Assembly: GCA_963589235.1 (NCBI GenBank)
Contig: CAVAJX010000112.1
Location: 1 to 8,794 of the forward strand
Source: CAG-877 sp963589235
GTDB lineage: Bacteria > Bacillota_I > Bacilli_A > RF39 > UBA660
Length of the DNA stretch: 8,794 nt
Direction: 5' to 3'
Below, piece after piece: positions 1 through 7,328 of this stretch (the first letter of the stretch is position 1; every line of letters begins with the position of its first letter). The notes under the pieces are model-generated. The model ran no database searches. It was given only the letters and a program-made list of their open reading frames with translations, and was not told the origin of the DNA. Position numbers and translations under genes: made by a program.

Positions 1-53
1 AAAATCTTAATCACTTTTTTGTATGCCTACTATACTAGGCTGTGAATAGTAAC

Positions 54-89
54 AAAAAAAGAAGCAATATACTAAAAATACATCACTTC
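54..89 (-). terminator. Intrinsic terminator of the 107-1363 gene
   Basis: On the minus strand, GAAGTGATGTAT (89-78) can pair with GTATATTGCTTC (72-61) over 12 positions including several G-U pairs, around a 5-nt loop. It is followed by seven T (60-54). It begins 18 nt after the stop codon at 107-109, so it most likely ends that transcript. Confidence 0.8.
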
Positions 90-106
90 TCTCCTACATA
101 AATAAT

Positions 107-1363
107 TTATTTAACATAAAAATCACAAATATTTTTATAGTTATAAATAAATTCATTACTAGTAACAATAGGCAACAAGCCATACACATCATCATAGTAA
201 TACATCGTATCACCAGAAACAACCATAACATTATCACCTTTTACCTTCCATTCTGATACAGAATCAAAATGAAATAACAATACAGAGTTCTTCAAATTAA
301 GCTTATCAGTTTTATAGAAGTCACCCGTATCTGTAACAAAATAGTACATATCATTACTTTTTTTTACCTCTTTTGCACCATACATATTGCCAAGGACATT
401 ATTAACTACATCATTTGTCCAAATATCATTAGACTTTAAATATTCCTTTGAAGAAACAGTAACTAACTTTTTACCTTCAATACTCTTAAATCCATCTTTA
501 ACATTACCTACTTCTTTTACCGTTTCCTTATCAGGATCCAAAGCATACTGCTTCTTAGTATTCAAATCAGTATAATAAAATTTTCCATCATATGAACCAT
601 TAATATACATATTAAATGAAATGTGTTCGTCCAAATCCACTCTACCTTTTCCACCATTCAAAATATCATATAAATAAAATGAGGCATACATATTACCAGA
701 GTTTAAATCCGTATTAATAGAAACATAATAATTATCAGTCAAATAAGACAAATTATTTTCATATTGATCATGATTTAAAAAGTCCTTTTTAATTACCTTT
801 TTATCATTAATAATATAAAATCCTCTATAATCCCATACTGTAAAAATAGTATCATCCTTAACATTATCTCTATAAATATCATATACTGTATCTTTTTTAG
901 GTAAAGTATCCCTAGCCCAAGACTTAGCTATATAGCCAGACTTCTTTAACTTCTTAATATATTTATCTAGCGAACTATTATCAGTTTGTCTTAAATAAGA
1001 ATAACTAACCTGCTGTTTCTTGTACTTACAATATATATCACTAGTTATGCCCTTCTTAAAAATAGGAAATATACAGCTTAAGTTTTCATCATCAAAATAC
1101 TTAACATCTTTAACTATCTCATCTTGTCTGTTATAATCATGTTCCAAATTAAAAATATAAGTATCTTGATTATCATCAACCAATTTAAAATAATAAGTAT
1201 TTTTCTTTCCATCAACTTTTAACTTCTCATGTATTAAATAAGAATTATCTTTTGTAATAATTGAATAATCTATTTCATGGTGTCTCATAAAAAACTGGAC
1301 AAAAATCTGAAAAATCAAAGCTGCTGCACCAAGTAAAAATAATATTGGTAGTAACTTTTTCAT
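107..1363 (-). CDS. Membrane-anchored extracytoplasmic protein of unknown function
   Basis: I do not recognise this 418-residue protein. Residues 1-3 are MKK, followed by one hydrophobic segment (about 4-26) and then a polar, Lys/Asp/Tyr-rich remainder. This fits an N-terminal membrane anchor, or an uncleaved signal, with a large domain outside the cell. There is no lipobox cysteine. C97 and C112 are close enough to form a disulfide, and a third cysteine (C413) is near the end. Repeated short Tyr-rich strands with Asp/Asn turns suggest a mostly beta fold, possibly a propeller, but this is only an impression. The ATG at 1363 follows GGTGAT (1374-1369), a plausible ribosome site. The gene lies downstream of the PH-domain gene but is separated from it by a terminator and a possible promoter of its own, so the two need not be co-expressed. 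Confidence 0.8.
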   Translation of the reverse strand: MKKLLPILFLLGAAALIFQIFVQFFMRHHEIDYSIITKDNSYLIHEKLKVDGKKNTYYFKLVDDNQDTYIFNLEHDYNRQDEIVKDVKYFDDENLSCIFPIFKKGITSDIYCKYKKQQVSYSYLRQTDNSSLDKYIKKLKKSGYIAKSWARDTLPKKDTVYDIYRDNVKDDTIFTVWDYRGFYIINDKKVIKKDFLNHDQYENNLSYLTDNYYVSINTDLNSGNMYASFYLYDILNGGKGRVDLDEHISFNMYINGSYDGKFYYTDLNTKKQYALDPDKETVKEVGNVKDGFKSIEGKKLVTVSSKEYLKSNDIWTNDVVNNVLGNMYGAKEVKKSNDMYYFVTDTGDFYKTDKLNLKNSVLLFHFDSVSEWKVKGDNVMVVSGDTMYYYDDVYGLLPIVTSNEFIYNYKNICDFYVK

Positions 1364-1380
1364 ATCCTATCACCATCACA

Positions 1381-1389
1381 ATTATAGCA
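1381..1389 (-). promoter_or_regulatory. Possible extended -10 promoter for the 107-1363 gene
   Basis: The minus strand reads TGCTATAAT, a consensus TATAAT with the TGn extension. No good -35 box is present, which is usual for extended -10 promoters. Transcription would start near 1374, giving a leader of only about 11 nt that just includes the GGTGAT ribosome site. It overlaps the end of the preceding terminator's T-run by one base. Confidence 0.5.
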
Positions 1390-1421
1390 AAAAAAAAAGT
1401 TAAAATAAAGACTTTAACTTT
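1389..1421 (-). terminator. Intrinsic terminator of the PH-domain gene
   Basis: On the minus strand AAAGTTAAA (1421-1413) pairs perfectly with TTTAACTTT (1404-1396) around an 8-nt loop, and is followed by seven more T (1395-1389). The stem starts 1 nt after the stop codon at 1423. Confidence 0.8.
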
Positions 1422-1422
1422 C

Positions 1423-1863
1423 TTAATCATCTTTTCGCGAATAATACGCTTTTTTCATTTCCATCATATAACTACTTATTTCTGTTTCAATTTCTGGAAG
1501 TGCCTCAACACCAATATTAGAAAGTGTAATAAATTCCTTTACAGTATCAATGTAAACTTTTCCCCAAATTAAGCCACCCTTTACTTTTAAATCATTAAAT
1601 AAATCAGGTGTAACAGAATCTAAAAAGTAGCCAAAGACAACTCTTTTTCTTCCTATTAAAATTCTTTTATCTGTAAGAGCAATAACTGCCGTACCTAAAA
1701 CATCCAAAGGATTATCATTCTTTTGAGCAACAAAAACATAAAGAACCTTTTCATCAGGATTTAAATGTTTCTCCACAATACTAGCATTCTTCTTTATACG
1801 CCATCCAATTGTAGAAGGATGTAACTTCTTAAATTTCATTGCTCTTCTATAAACTTCACCCAT
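1423..1863 (-). CDS. Bacterial PH-domain protein (YokE-like)
   Basis: This 146-residue soluble protein has no signal peptide or membrane segment. Residues about 28-115 look like a small bacterial pleckstrin-homology domain. A helix with an LxPDEKV segment (34-40) leads into strands, and then comes the hallmark ALTDKRILI (62-70) followed by GRKRVVFGYFLDSV (71-84), the usual T(D/N)KR core of bPH/YokE-type domains. Such domains are common in Bacillota, their ligands are mostly unknown, and several are linked to stress or the envelope; no specific role can be given here. The ATG at 1863 lies 11 nt after AGGAGG (1880-1875), a rather long gap. The ATG at 1871, nearer the ribosome site, is in another frame, so 1863 is kept. 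The gene is divergent from the dehydratase operon and has its own promoter and terminator. Confidence 0.8.
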   Translation of the reverse strand: MGEVYRRAMKFKKLHPSTIGWRIKKNASIVEKHLNPDEKVLYVFVAQKNDNPLDVLGTAVIALTDKRILIGRKRVVFGYFLDSVTPDLFNDLKVKGGLIWGKVYIDTVKEFITLSNIGVEALPEIETEISSYMMEMKKAYYSRKDD

Positions 1864-1891
1864 ATAGCCATAGACCTCCTATACACCAAAT

Positions 1892-1921
1892 ATTATACCA
1901 TACTAAATAATAATATCACAA
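1892..1921 (-). promoter_or_regulatory. Promoter of the PH-domain gene
   Basis: The minus strand has TATAAT (1897-1892) preceded by TGG, an extended -10. TTGTGA (1921-1916) matches 4 of 6 bases of the -35 box with an 18-nt spacer. Transcription would start near 1885, just upstream of the AGGAGG ribosome site. Confidence 0.6.
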
Positions 1922-1932
1922 TTAAAATAATC

Positions 1933-1956
1933 ACAAAAGAGACTAACAAAAGAGAC
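1933..1956. repeat. Short direct repeat in the divergent intergenic region
   Basis: ACAAAAGAGAC occurs twice, at 1933-1943 and 1946-1956, with a 13-bp period. It sits between the PH-domain promoter and the dehydratase operon. It could be a binding site on one DNA face, but the sequence is A-rich and chance is possible. Confidence 0.4.
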
Positions 1957-2020
1957 AAAAAGGAAATAAATGTCGATTTAAATAAATAATACATAAAAAC
2001 AAAAGTACATATTCTTAAAT

Positions 2021-2031
2021 AAGGATGTGAT
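2021..2031 (+). promoter_or_regulatory. Strong Shine-Dalgarno sequence deciding an ATT start
   Basis: AAGGATGTGAT matches the full anti-Shine-Dalgarno complement AAGGAGGTGAT at 10 of 11 positions. An in-frame TAA occupies 2020-2022, so translation in this frame must start after it. The ATT at 2035 is 7 nt beyond the core AAGGATG, which is ideal spacing. Confidence 0.7.
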
Positions 2032-2034
2032 ATT

Positions 2035-2955
2035 ATTACAAAAACAATAGGAATACCAAGAGCTCTACTATACTACTATGATTATGATTTCTGGGAAGCA
2101 TTCTTTTCTAAACTTAACTACAAAACCATAACCAGTTCCAAAAGCAATAAAAAAATACTTCAAAATGGTATAAAAAAAGCTCAAGATGAAGCATGTTTAT
2201 CTTTAAAACTATACCTAGGTCACATAATGGACCTAGAAAATAAATGCGACTACATCTTAGTACCAAGACTCTACTCTATAAAAAAGAATGAACAAGTATG
2301 TACAAACTTTAACTGTTTATATGACTTAGTTAATAATTTATTTGATATAAAAATTCTAAACTACAACATTGATTTAACACAAGTCAAAACAAAACTAATT
2401 GCCTTTTTAAAATTAGGAGAAAGTCTAGGAATACCTTACATCGAAAGTTATAAAGCTTATAAATATGCCGAAAAAATAAGTTTAGAAAAAAGATTAGAAA
2501 AAGAAAAAAAACAAGAAGAAAGCTTAAAAACAAACAATATAAAAATATTATTAGCAGGACACCCGTACAATTTATATGACGACTTAATAGGAAATACAAT
2601 TACAAAATATCTTTTAAAAAATAACATTTCCGTTATCTATAGTGATAGAATCGATCACAACATAATTGATGAAGAATGTAGAAAACTTTCAACAGATATT
2701 CACTGGACACACAGTAAAGAAGTTGTTGCTAGTATAAACTATTATCGCGACAAAGTAGATGGAATTATCATAATTTCATCATTCCCATGTGGTCCAGACT
2801 CTCTAAGTAATGAATTAATTACTAGAAAAGTTAAAGAAATACCTATCATTAATTTAATCTTTGAGGACTTAAATAGCGAAGTCGGTATTATTACCCGTCT
2901 AGAAAGTTTTATTGATATTCTAACCAATATAAAAGAAGGTGAAAAAAATGACTAA
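2035..2955 (+). CDS. Dehydratase-like subunit, DUF2229 type (ATT start)
   Basis: This is a 306-residue protein of the acyl-CoA dehydratase/activase-related DUF2229 (COG3580-like) family. Residues 4-14 (TIGIPRALLYY) are the family's hallmark N-terminus, followed by DEACLSLK (51-58), GHPYNLYDD (175-183) and SSFPCGPDS (248-256). Cysteines C54, C71, C89, C94 and C252 are candidate [Fe-S] ligands. The first ATG in frame (2227) would remove the first 64 residues including IGIPRAL and C54, so the true start must be earlier. No ATG, GTG, TTG or CTG lies in frame between the TAA at 2020 and 2227, and ATT 2035 is best placed. In relatives this domain is often fused to the activase and to the protein encoded next. 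Relatives use ATP-gated electron transfer from an activase, but the substrate here is unknown. I see no convincing promoter upstream. The next gene overlaps its end by 8 nt. Confidence 0.82.
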   Translation: MTKTIGIPRALLYYYDYDFWEAFFSKLNYKTITSSKSNKKILQNGIKKAQDEACLSLKLYLGHIMDLENKCDYILVPRLYSIKKNEQVCTNFNCLYDLVNNLFDIKILNYNIDLTQVKTKLIAFLKLGESLGIPYIESYKAYKYAEKISLEKRLEKEKKQEESLKTNNIKILLAGHPYNLYDDLIGNTITKYLLKNNISVIYSDRIDHNIIDEECRKLSTDIHWTHSKEVVASINYYRDKVDGIIIISSFPCGPDSLSNELITRKVKEIPIINLIFEDLNSEVGIITRLESFIDILTNIKEGEKND

Positions 2956-4018
2956 AATAATAATTAGCTTTCCTCATATGGCTGACTACTACATACCAAT
3001 AAAAACATTTCTATCCCGAACAACAAAATTAAAAGTAAAACCTGCTCCTACCATCACTAAAAAAACAATTACCTTAGGAGCTAAATACGCACCAGACTCC
3101 GTTTGTCTACCTTTCAAATATAATTTAGGAAACTTTATTGAATCATTAGAAGATGGAGCCAACATTTTATTCACAGCTGGCGGTGGATGTCGTTATAGAT
3201 ACTATGCAGAAGTAACCGAAACAATTTTAAAAGACTTAGGATACGACTTCAAATTTTATAACCTAATCTCAAATGGAAAACTAAAAATAACAAAAGTATA
3301 CAAAGAATTTAAAGAACTAAATCCAAATCTTAAATTCACCTACTTCATACACCAACTTTTATATACCCTTCTATTCATCTGGAATATGGATAAAATCGAT
3401 AAAATAATAAGACTACGAATAGGTTTTGAAATAGAAAAAGATTCATACATCAAAGAAAAGAAAAGAATGTTAAAAGACTTTACATCTACAAGTTCCATAG
3501 TAAAAATGTATTACTACTATTTTAAACATAAAAAACTAATCAAAAAAATCCACTATGCCAAACCCAAAAACTGTCTAAAAGTAGGTATCATTGGTGAACT
3601 ATATACCGCAATGGAACCATTCGCCACCTACTTTCTTGAAAAAGAATTAGCCAAAATGCATATAGAAATTAAACGCTATACAAACTTAAGTTACTTACTA
3701 TGGCAAAAAAAGTTCATGCGAAGACATATGCTACGAACTACTAAAAACTACTGTAAATATTCATTAGGTGCCGATGGACTAGATAACGTCTATCGCACCA
3801 TTAAATTAATAAACAAATCATATGATGGAATTATTCATACTAAACCCTTTGGCTGTACTCCAGAAATAGGAGCCATACCAATAATTCAAAAAATATGTCA
3901 AGAAAAAGAAATGCCTATTATCTTCTTTTCCTACGACGTTGAAACATCTGACGAAGGAATTAAAACTAGATTAGAAGCTTTTGAAGATCTAATAAAAATA
4001 AGGAGAATGAAAAAATGA
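2948..4018 (+). CDS. Dehydratase-like subunit, COG3581 type
   Basis: This 356-residue protein resembles the C-terminal section of large activase-related proteins and the HgdB-like dehydratase subunits. Visible family marks are SFPHMADYY (7-15), APDSVCLPFKYNLGNF (48-63), the glycine-rich AGGGCRYRYYAE (77-88) and KPFGCTPEIGAIPII (around C303). C53, C81 and C303 are the likely [Fe-S] ligands, and the end (DVETSDEGIKTRLEAF) is also typical. The ATG at 2948 is chosen over the in-frame GTG at 2939 because GAAGGTG (2935-2941) is then a well-spaced ribosome site. It overlaps the gene before by 8 nt and the activase gene after by the ATGA at 4015-4018, so the three should be translationally coupled and probably form one complex. 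The small-molecule substrate is not evident. Confidence 0.82.
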   Translation: MTKIIISFPHMADYYIPIKTFLSRTTKLKVKPAPTITKKTITLGAKYAPDSVCLPFKYNLGNFIESLEDGANILFTAGGGCRYRYYAEVTETILKDLGYDFKFYNLISNGKLKITKVYKEFKELNPNLKFTYFIHQLLYTLLFIWNMDKIDKIIRLRIGFEIEKDSYIKEKKRMLKDFTSTSSIVKMYYYYFKHKKLIKKIHYAKPKNCLKVGIIGELYTAMEPFATYFLEKELAKMHIEIKRYTNLSYLLWQKKFMRRHMLRTTKNYCKYSLGADGLDNVYRTIKLINKSYDGIIHTKPFGCTPEIGAIPIIQKICQEKEMPIIFFSYDVETSDEGIKTRLEAFEDLIKIRRMKK

Positions 4019-4965
4019 TTAAAAGTTATTTAGGAATAGATATTGGATCAATTTCCACCAAAGGAGTAATAATAGATGAAAACAACAATATTCTAGCAAG
4101 TTCATATCTTTGGACTAAAGGTAATCCAATAAATGCTGTAAAAGAAGTAATTAACGAACTACATAAAAAAATAAAAGGAAAAGCTATAAAAATAGTATCA
4201 GTCGGTACAACAGGCTCCGCTAGAAAACTCATTGGTACAATTCTAAATGCCAGTATTATAAAAAATGAAATAACAGCTCATGCCATTGGTACTCTTTCAA
4301 AATACCCAGATATCAAAACCATTATTGAAATTGGTGGCCAAGACTCCAAAATAATCTTAATAAGAGATGGTATCGTTGTAGACTACGCTATGAATACATT
4401 GTGTGCAGCTGGTACTGGTGCCTTCCTAACTAGTCAAGCTAAACGACTAGATATCCCTATTGAAGACTTTGGAAAAATTGCTTTAACAAGTACTAATCCG
4501 GCTCTAATTGCCGCTAGATGTACCGTGTTTGCGGAAAGTGATTTAGTTCATAAAGCTCAACTTGGCTACGAAAAAAAAGATATCGTTGCCGGGCTTTGTA
4601 GAAGTATAGCCTTAAACTACTTAAATAACGTTGCGAAAGGCAAAAAAATTGAAGGACCAGTAATCTTTCAAGGTGGGGTTTCAAAAAATATCGGCGTGAA
4701 AAAAGCCTTTGAAGAAATACTACAAACAGAAGTAATAACCGATCCAGCTGGACACTTACTAGGTGCCTTAGGAGTTGCCATACTATCCAAAAAAGAAAAA
4801 GAAATAGATTTCTCATTTGATATAGTTGAAAATATTTTTAAAACCGAAAGCCACAACTGTCCAGGCTGTCCAAACAACTGTGAAATAATAACCGTAAAAA
4901 GAAATGAACATCTAATAGATTCCTGGGGCAACCGTTGCGAAAGAGGCAAAGTAAAAATAAGCTAA
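4015..4965 (+). CDS. ATP-dependent dehydratase activase (HgdC/BcrAD family)
   Basis: This 316-residue ATPase belongs to the actin/Hsp70-fold BadF/BadG/BcrA/BcrD family, which includes 2-hydroxyglutaryl-CoA dehydratase activator HgdC. The phosphate-1 loop is GIDIGSISTKG (7-17), phosphate-2 lies at IEIGGQDSK (104-112), and the adenosine region is FQGGVSKN (218-225). C130 in NTLCAAGTGAF and C169 in ARCTVFAES are 39 residues apart, the same spacing as the two cysteines by which the HgdC dimer holds a shared [4Fe-4S] cluster. ATP hydrolysis there drives a low-potential electron into the dehydratase. Unlike HgdC (about 260 residues), it has a tail with CPGCPNNC (282-289) and GNRC (305-308), four cysteines that could hold a further cluster. 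In the large fused relatives this Cys segment links activase and DUF2229 domains. It is the last gene of the operon and its start overlaps the preceding stop (ATGA). Confidence 0.9.
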   Translation: MIKSYLGIDIGSISTKGVIIDENNNILASSYLWTKGNPINAVKEVINELHKKIKGKAIKIVSVGTTGSARKLIGTILNASIIKNEITAHAIGTLSKYPDIKTIIEIGGQDSKIILIRDGIVVDYAMNTLCAAGTGAFLTSQAKRLDIPIEDFGKIALTSTNPALIAARCTVFAESDLVHKAQLGYEKKDIVAGLCRSIALNYLNNVAKGKKIEGPVIFQGGVSKNIGVKKAFEEILQTEVITDPAGHLLGALGVAILSKKEKEIDFSFDIVENIFKTESHNCPGCPNNCEIITVKRNEHLIDSWGNRCERGKVKIS

Positions 4966-4966
4966 A

Positions 4967-4995
4967 AAAAGATAAGACCAAAAATCTTATCTTTT
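4967..4995. terminator. Bidirectional terminator between convergent genes
   Basis: AAAAGATAAGA (4967-4977) and TCTTATCTTTT (4985-4995) form a perfect 11-bp stem with a 7-nt loop. Read on the plus strand it ends in TTTT; read on the minus strand the run is seven T. It follows the activase stop by 1 nt and includes the last codons and stop of the ABC-F gene, so one palindrome ends both transcripts. Confidence 0.85.
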
Positions 4996-6573
4996 ACTTT
5001 CTATATATTCCTCATATGGAACACATCTATCTATAATAGAACCATCATCTAATATCTCAATAACACGATTAGTAACAGTACTATTAAGTTCATAATCACG
5101 AGAAGTAAATAATACTTCACCTTGGAAATTAATTAATCCTTTATTTAAAGATGTAATACTTTCCAAATCTAAATGGTTAGTAGGTTCATCTAATATTAAG
5201 AAGTTAGGTCCTTCTAACATTAATTTAGATAACATGCAACGCATCTTTTCTCCACCTGATAAAACAGATACCTTTTTAAATACATCATCACCAGAGAATA
5301 ACATTCTACCTAAGAATCCACGAAGAACTGTTTCATCCTTAATATCATAATATTGCCCTATCCATTCCATAATGTTCTTATCAACATTGAAATACTCTGT
5401 ATTATCTTGAGGTAAATAAGCATAATTAATTGTCTTACCAAATTCTATAGTACCAGCATCATATTTTTCTTTACCAGTTAAAATATTAAATAAAGTTGTT
5501 TTAACCATGTCATTATTCGCAATAAAAGTAATTTTATCTCCCTTAAGAACTGTAAATGATACTTTATTTAAAATCTTTTTACTATCAACTACTTTAGTAA
5601 GATTTTCTACTTTTAATATTTCTTTACCAGCCGGTTTTTCAATTTTAAAATCTATATAAGGATACTTTCTAGAAGAAGGTACAATTTCATCAAGTTGAAT
5701 CTTATCTAACATTTTCTTTCTAGAAGTTGCTTGTTTTGACTTAGAAGCATTAGCTGAGAATCTCGCAATAAATGCTTGTAACTCTTTAATCTTTTCTTCC
5801 TTTTTCTTATTAGATTCACGCATTTGTTTTTGTAACAATTCAGATGACTCATACCAGAAATCATAGTTACCAACATATAACTTAATTTTACCATAATCAA
5901 TATCAGCAATATGTGTACAAACTTTATTTAAGAAATGTCTATCATGAGATACAAGAATAACTGTATTATTAAAGTTTATTAAAAACTCTTCTAACCAGCG
6001 AATAGCATCTAAATCCAAACTGTTTGTAGGTTCATCCAAAAGTAAAATATCTGGATTACCAAATAAAGCTTGAGCAAGTAAAACTTTTACACGGTCCTTA
6101 ACAGGAAGCTCACTCATTAAAACATAATGGTATTTTTCATCTATTCCTAAATTATTTAAAAGTGTACAAGCATCAGACTCAGCATTCCATCCATCCAAAT
6201 CCATAAATTCAGCTTCTAAATTAGCTAATTTCATACCATCTTCTTCACTGAACTCAGTTTGCTCATACATCATATTTTTTTCTTCCATGATTTTATAAAG
6301 TTTATCATTACCCATGATTACAACATCAATAACTCTATTATTATCATATTGATAATGATCCTGTCTTAAAATAGAAAGTCTCTCATTTTTAGATATAACT
6401 ATCTCTCCTGTTGTAGTTTCTATCTCACCTGACAATAATTTTAAAAATGTAGATTTACCAGATCCATTCGCACCAATTAATCCATAACAATTACCATCAG
6501 TAAATTTAATATTAACATCTTCAAACAAAGTTCTCTTTCCAAACTTTAAACTAACATTATTAACTTGAATCAT
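4987..6573 (-). CDS. ykpA: ABC-F ATPase, YkpA/YbiT type
   Basis: This 528-residue cytoplasmic protein has two ABC domains and no membrane segments, the ABC-F layout. Family members bind the ribosome near the E site and act on translation. NBD1 has Walker A GANGSGKS (34-41), Walker B ILLLDEPTNSLD with D180/E181, and H-loop H210. The inter-domain linker carries the strongly conserved FSANASKSKQATSRKK (272-287). NBD2 has signature LSGGE (438-442) and Walker B D462/E463. NBD2's Walker A is degenerate (ANNDMVKTT, 352-360), NBD1's signature is replaced by MSELPVKDR (153-161), and the NBD2 H-loop histidine is Arg492. The first two changes resemble what I recall of Bacillus YkpA, whereas the arginine looks unusual. 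Length and overall sequence fit YkpA rather than antibiotic-resistance ABC-F proteins. The ATG at 6573 follows GAGGTGA (6584-6578). It has its own promoter and shares a terminator with the convergent operon. Confidence 0.93.
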   Translation of the reverse strand: MIQVNNVSLKFGKRTLFEDVNIKFTDGNCYGLIGANGSGKSTFLKLLSGEIETTTGEIVISKNERLSILRQDHYQYDNNRVIDVVIMGNDKLYKIMEEKNMMYEQTEFSEEDGMKLANLEAEFMDLDGWNAESDACTLLNNLGIDEKYHYVLMSELPVKDRVKVLLAQALFGNPDILLLDEPTNSLDLDAIRWLEEFLINFNNTVILVSHDRHFLNKVCTHIADIDYGKIKLYVGNYDFWYESSELLQKQMRESNKKKEEKIKELQAFIARFSANASKSKQATSRKKMLDKIQLDEIVPSSRKYPYIDFKIEKPAGKEILKVENLTKVVDSKKILNKVSFTVLKGDKITFIANNDMVKTTLFNILTGKEKYDAGTIEFGKTINYAYLPQDNTEYFNVDKNIMEWIGQYYDIKDETVLRGFLGRMLFSGDDVFKKVSVLSGGEKMRCMLSKLMLEGPNFLILDEPTNHLDLESITSLNKGLINFQGEVLFTSRDYELNSTVTNRVIEILDDGSIIDRCVPYEEYIESKR

Positions 6574-6632
6574 TATCTCACCTCAAACAAAGTATTTAAA
6601 TATACGCAAAAAACTGTGTACTTGCATTTACC

Positions 6633-6662
6633 ATTATACTATTTAATAAACATATAAGTCAA
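6633..6662 (-). promoter_or_regulatory. Promoter of the ABC-F gene
   Basis: The minus strand has TTGACT (6662-6657), an 18-nt spacer and TATAAT (6638-6633). Transcription would start near 6626, leaving a leader of about 53 nt before the ATG at 6573. The -35 box lies only 6 nt past the stop of the membrane-protein gene upstream, and no terminator is seen between them, so read-through can add to this promoter. Confidence 0.8.
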
Positions 6663-6668
6663 AGTAAA

Positions 6669-7274
6669 TTATTTTCCCTTATAAAAATGTGACACAGTCT
6701 TGGCAAATTCATATAAAATAATATCACTTTTATTAATCGCAAAACCTTTACCTAAAGCTTTACCACCAATAGTAAGAGCCGCAACTATTGCCGCTACAAA
6801 TAAGCCTGTAAACAATAAACTCCAATTAAACTGATTAGCTAAAATTGTCGCAATAGCAGTAGCGGCTGTACCAGAAATAATTCCACAAACATCACCTACA
6901 ACATCACAACAAAAGTTAGATACTTTAGATGCATTCTTCTTAAATTTAACAGCAATATCAGCACCCGGTACTTTACGAGAATTCATTGAATGAAAAACTG
7001 TCTCATCACTACTAGTAACACTAACACCAATGATATCAAATAATATACCTATACCTATAAATAATAAAGTAATAAGTATACCAAAAAATAATGATAAATT
7101 AGGTATTGTAACTTGTGAAACATATGATAAACCAAATGACAATACAAAAGCGATCAAAACTATTTTAAGTATCCATTTATACTCTGTTTTCTTTTTATTA
7201 ATTTTTTCTTTTCTTTTAGTCTCAATGACTAATTCCTTAAATTCATCTCTTTCTAATTTTTTCTTATCTTTCAT
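6669..7274 (-). CDS. oapA: OapA-like DUF21 membrane protein, OLE RNA partner
   Basis: This 201-residue membrane protein has a very basic N-terminus (about 13 Lys/Arg in residues 1-33) and four hydrophobic segments (about 34-54, 61-83, 126-146, 151-171). Residues 86-101, VTSSDETVFHSMNSRK, resemble the SxSETAxxS core of DUF21, the membrane domain of CNNM/CorC-type Mg2+ transporters, and residues 115-137 continue in the DUF21 pattern. No CBS or CorC domains follow. OapA of Bacillus halodurans is likewise a small four-helix protein that anchors OLE RNA in the membrane and is encoded beside it. Here the gene directly follows a ~630-nt structured RNA. The ATG at 7274 is preferred over the in-frame GTG at 7286 because GAGG (7284-7281) then lies 6 nt upstream. 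No promoter fits between the RNA's terminator and this start. The alternative is an unrelated small DUF21 protein. Confidence 0.75.
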   Translation of the reverse strand: MKDKKKLERDEFKELVIETKRKEKINKKKTEYKWILKIVLIAFVLSFGLSYVSQVTIPNLSLFFGILITLLFIGIGILFDIIGVSVTSSDETVFHSMNSRKVPGADIAVKFKKNASKVSNFCCDVVGDVCGIISGTAATAIATILANQFNWSLLFTGLFVAAIVAALTIGGKALGKGFAINKSDIILYEFAKTVSHFYKGK

Positions 7275-7299
7275 ATAATACCTCACTAATTTATTTATG

Positions 7300-7328
7300 A
7301 AAAAAATAGTATCCTAAAATACTATTTT
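7300..7328 (-). terminator. Terminator-like hairpin between OLE RNA and oapA
   Basis: On the minus strand AAAATAGTAT (7328-7319) pairs perfectly with ATACTATTTT (7312-7303) around a 6-nt loop, and the T-run continues through 7300 for seven T in all. It lies 26 nt before the oapA ATG, so any transcript reaching oapA from upstream must pass it. Confidence 0.75.

Noticed and set aside
25..40. GCCTA/TAGGC hairpin near the left edge
   Set aside because: It is only 5 bp with no T-run after it on either strand, so it is not supported as a terminator.
2939..2947. GTG at 2939 as start of the second dehydratase-like gene
   Set aside because: It lies within the GAAGGTG ribosome site; the ATG at 2948 has proper spacing.
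2027..2955. GTG (2027) or ATG (2025) as the start of the DUF2229-type gene
   Set aside because: Both are in other frames that soon stop, and both overlap the ribosome site itself. They would be usable only if the read-out lacked one A in the run at 2040-2044.
4514..4949. Open frames on the minus strand opposite the activase gene
   Set aside because: They are antisense to a clearly coding gene with conserved motifs, have no ribosome sites and look like low-complexity translations.
7030..7278. Plus-strand open frame opposite the OapA-like gene
   Set aside because: It is antisense to a membrane protein gene, and its hydrophobic character is a mirror of that gene's codons. No ribosome site is seen.
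7275..7286. GTG at 7286 as start of the OapA-like gene
   Set aside because: The GTG overlaps the GAGG ribosome site; the ATG at 7274 is correctly spaced.
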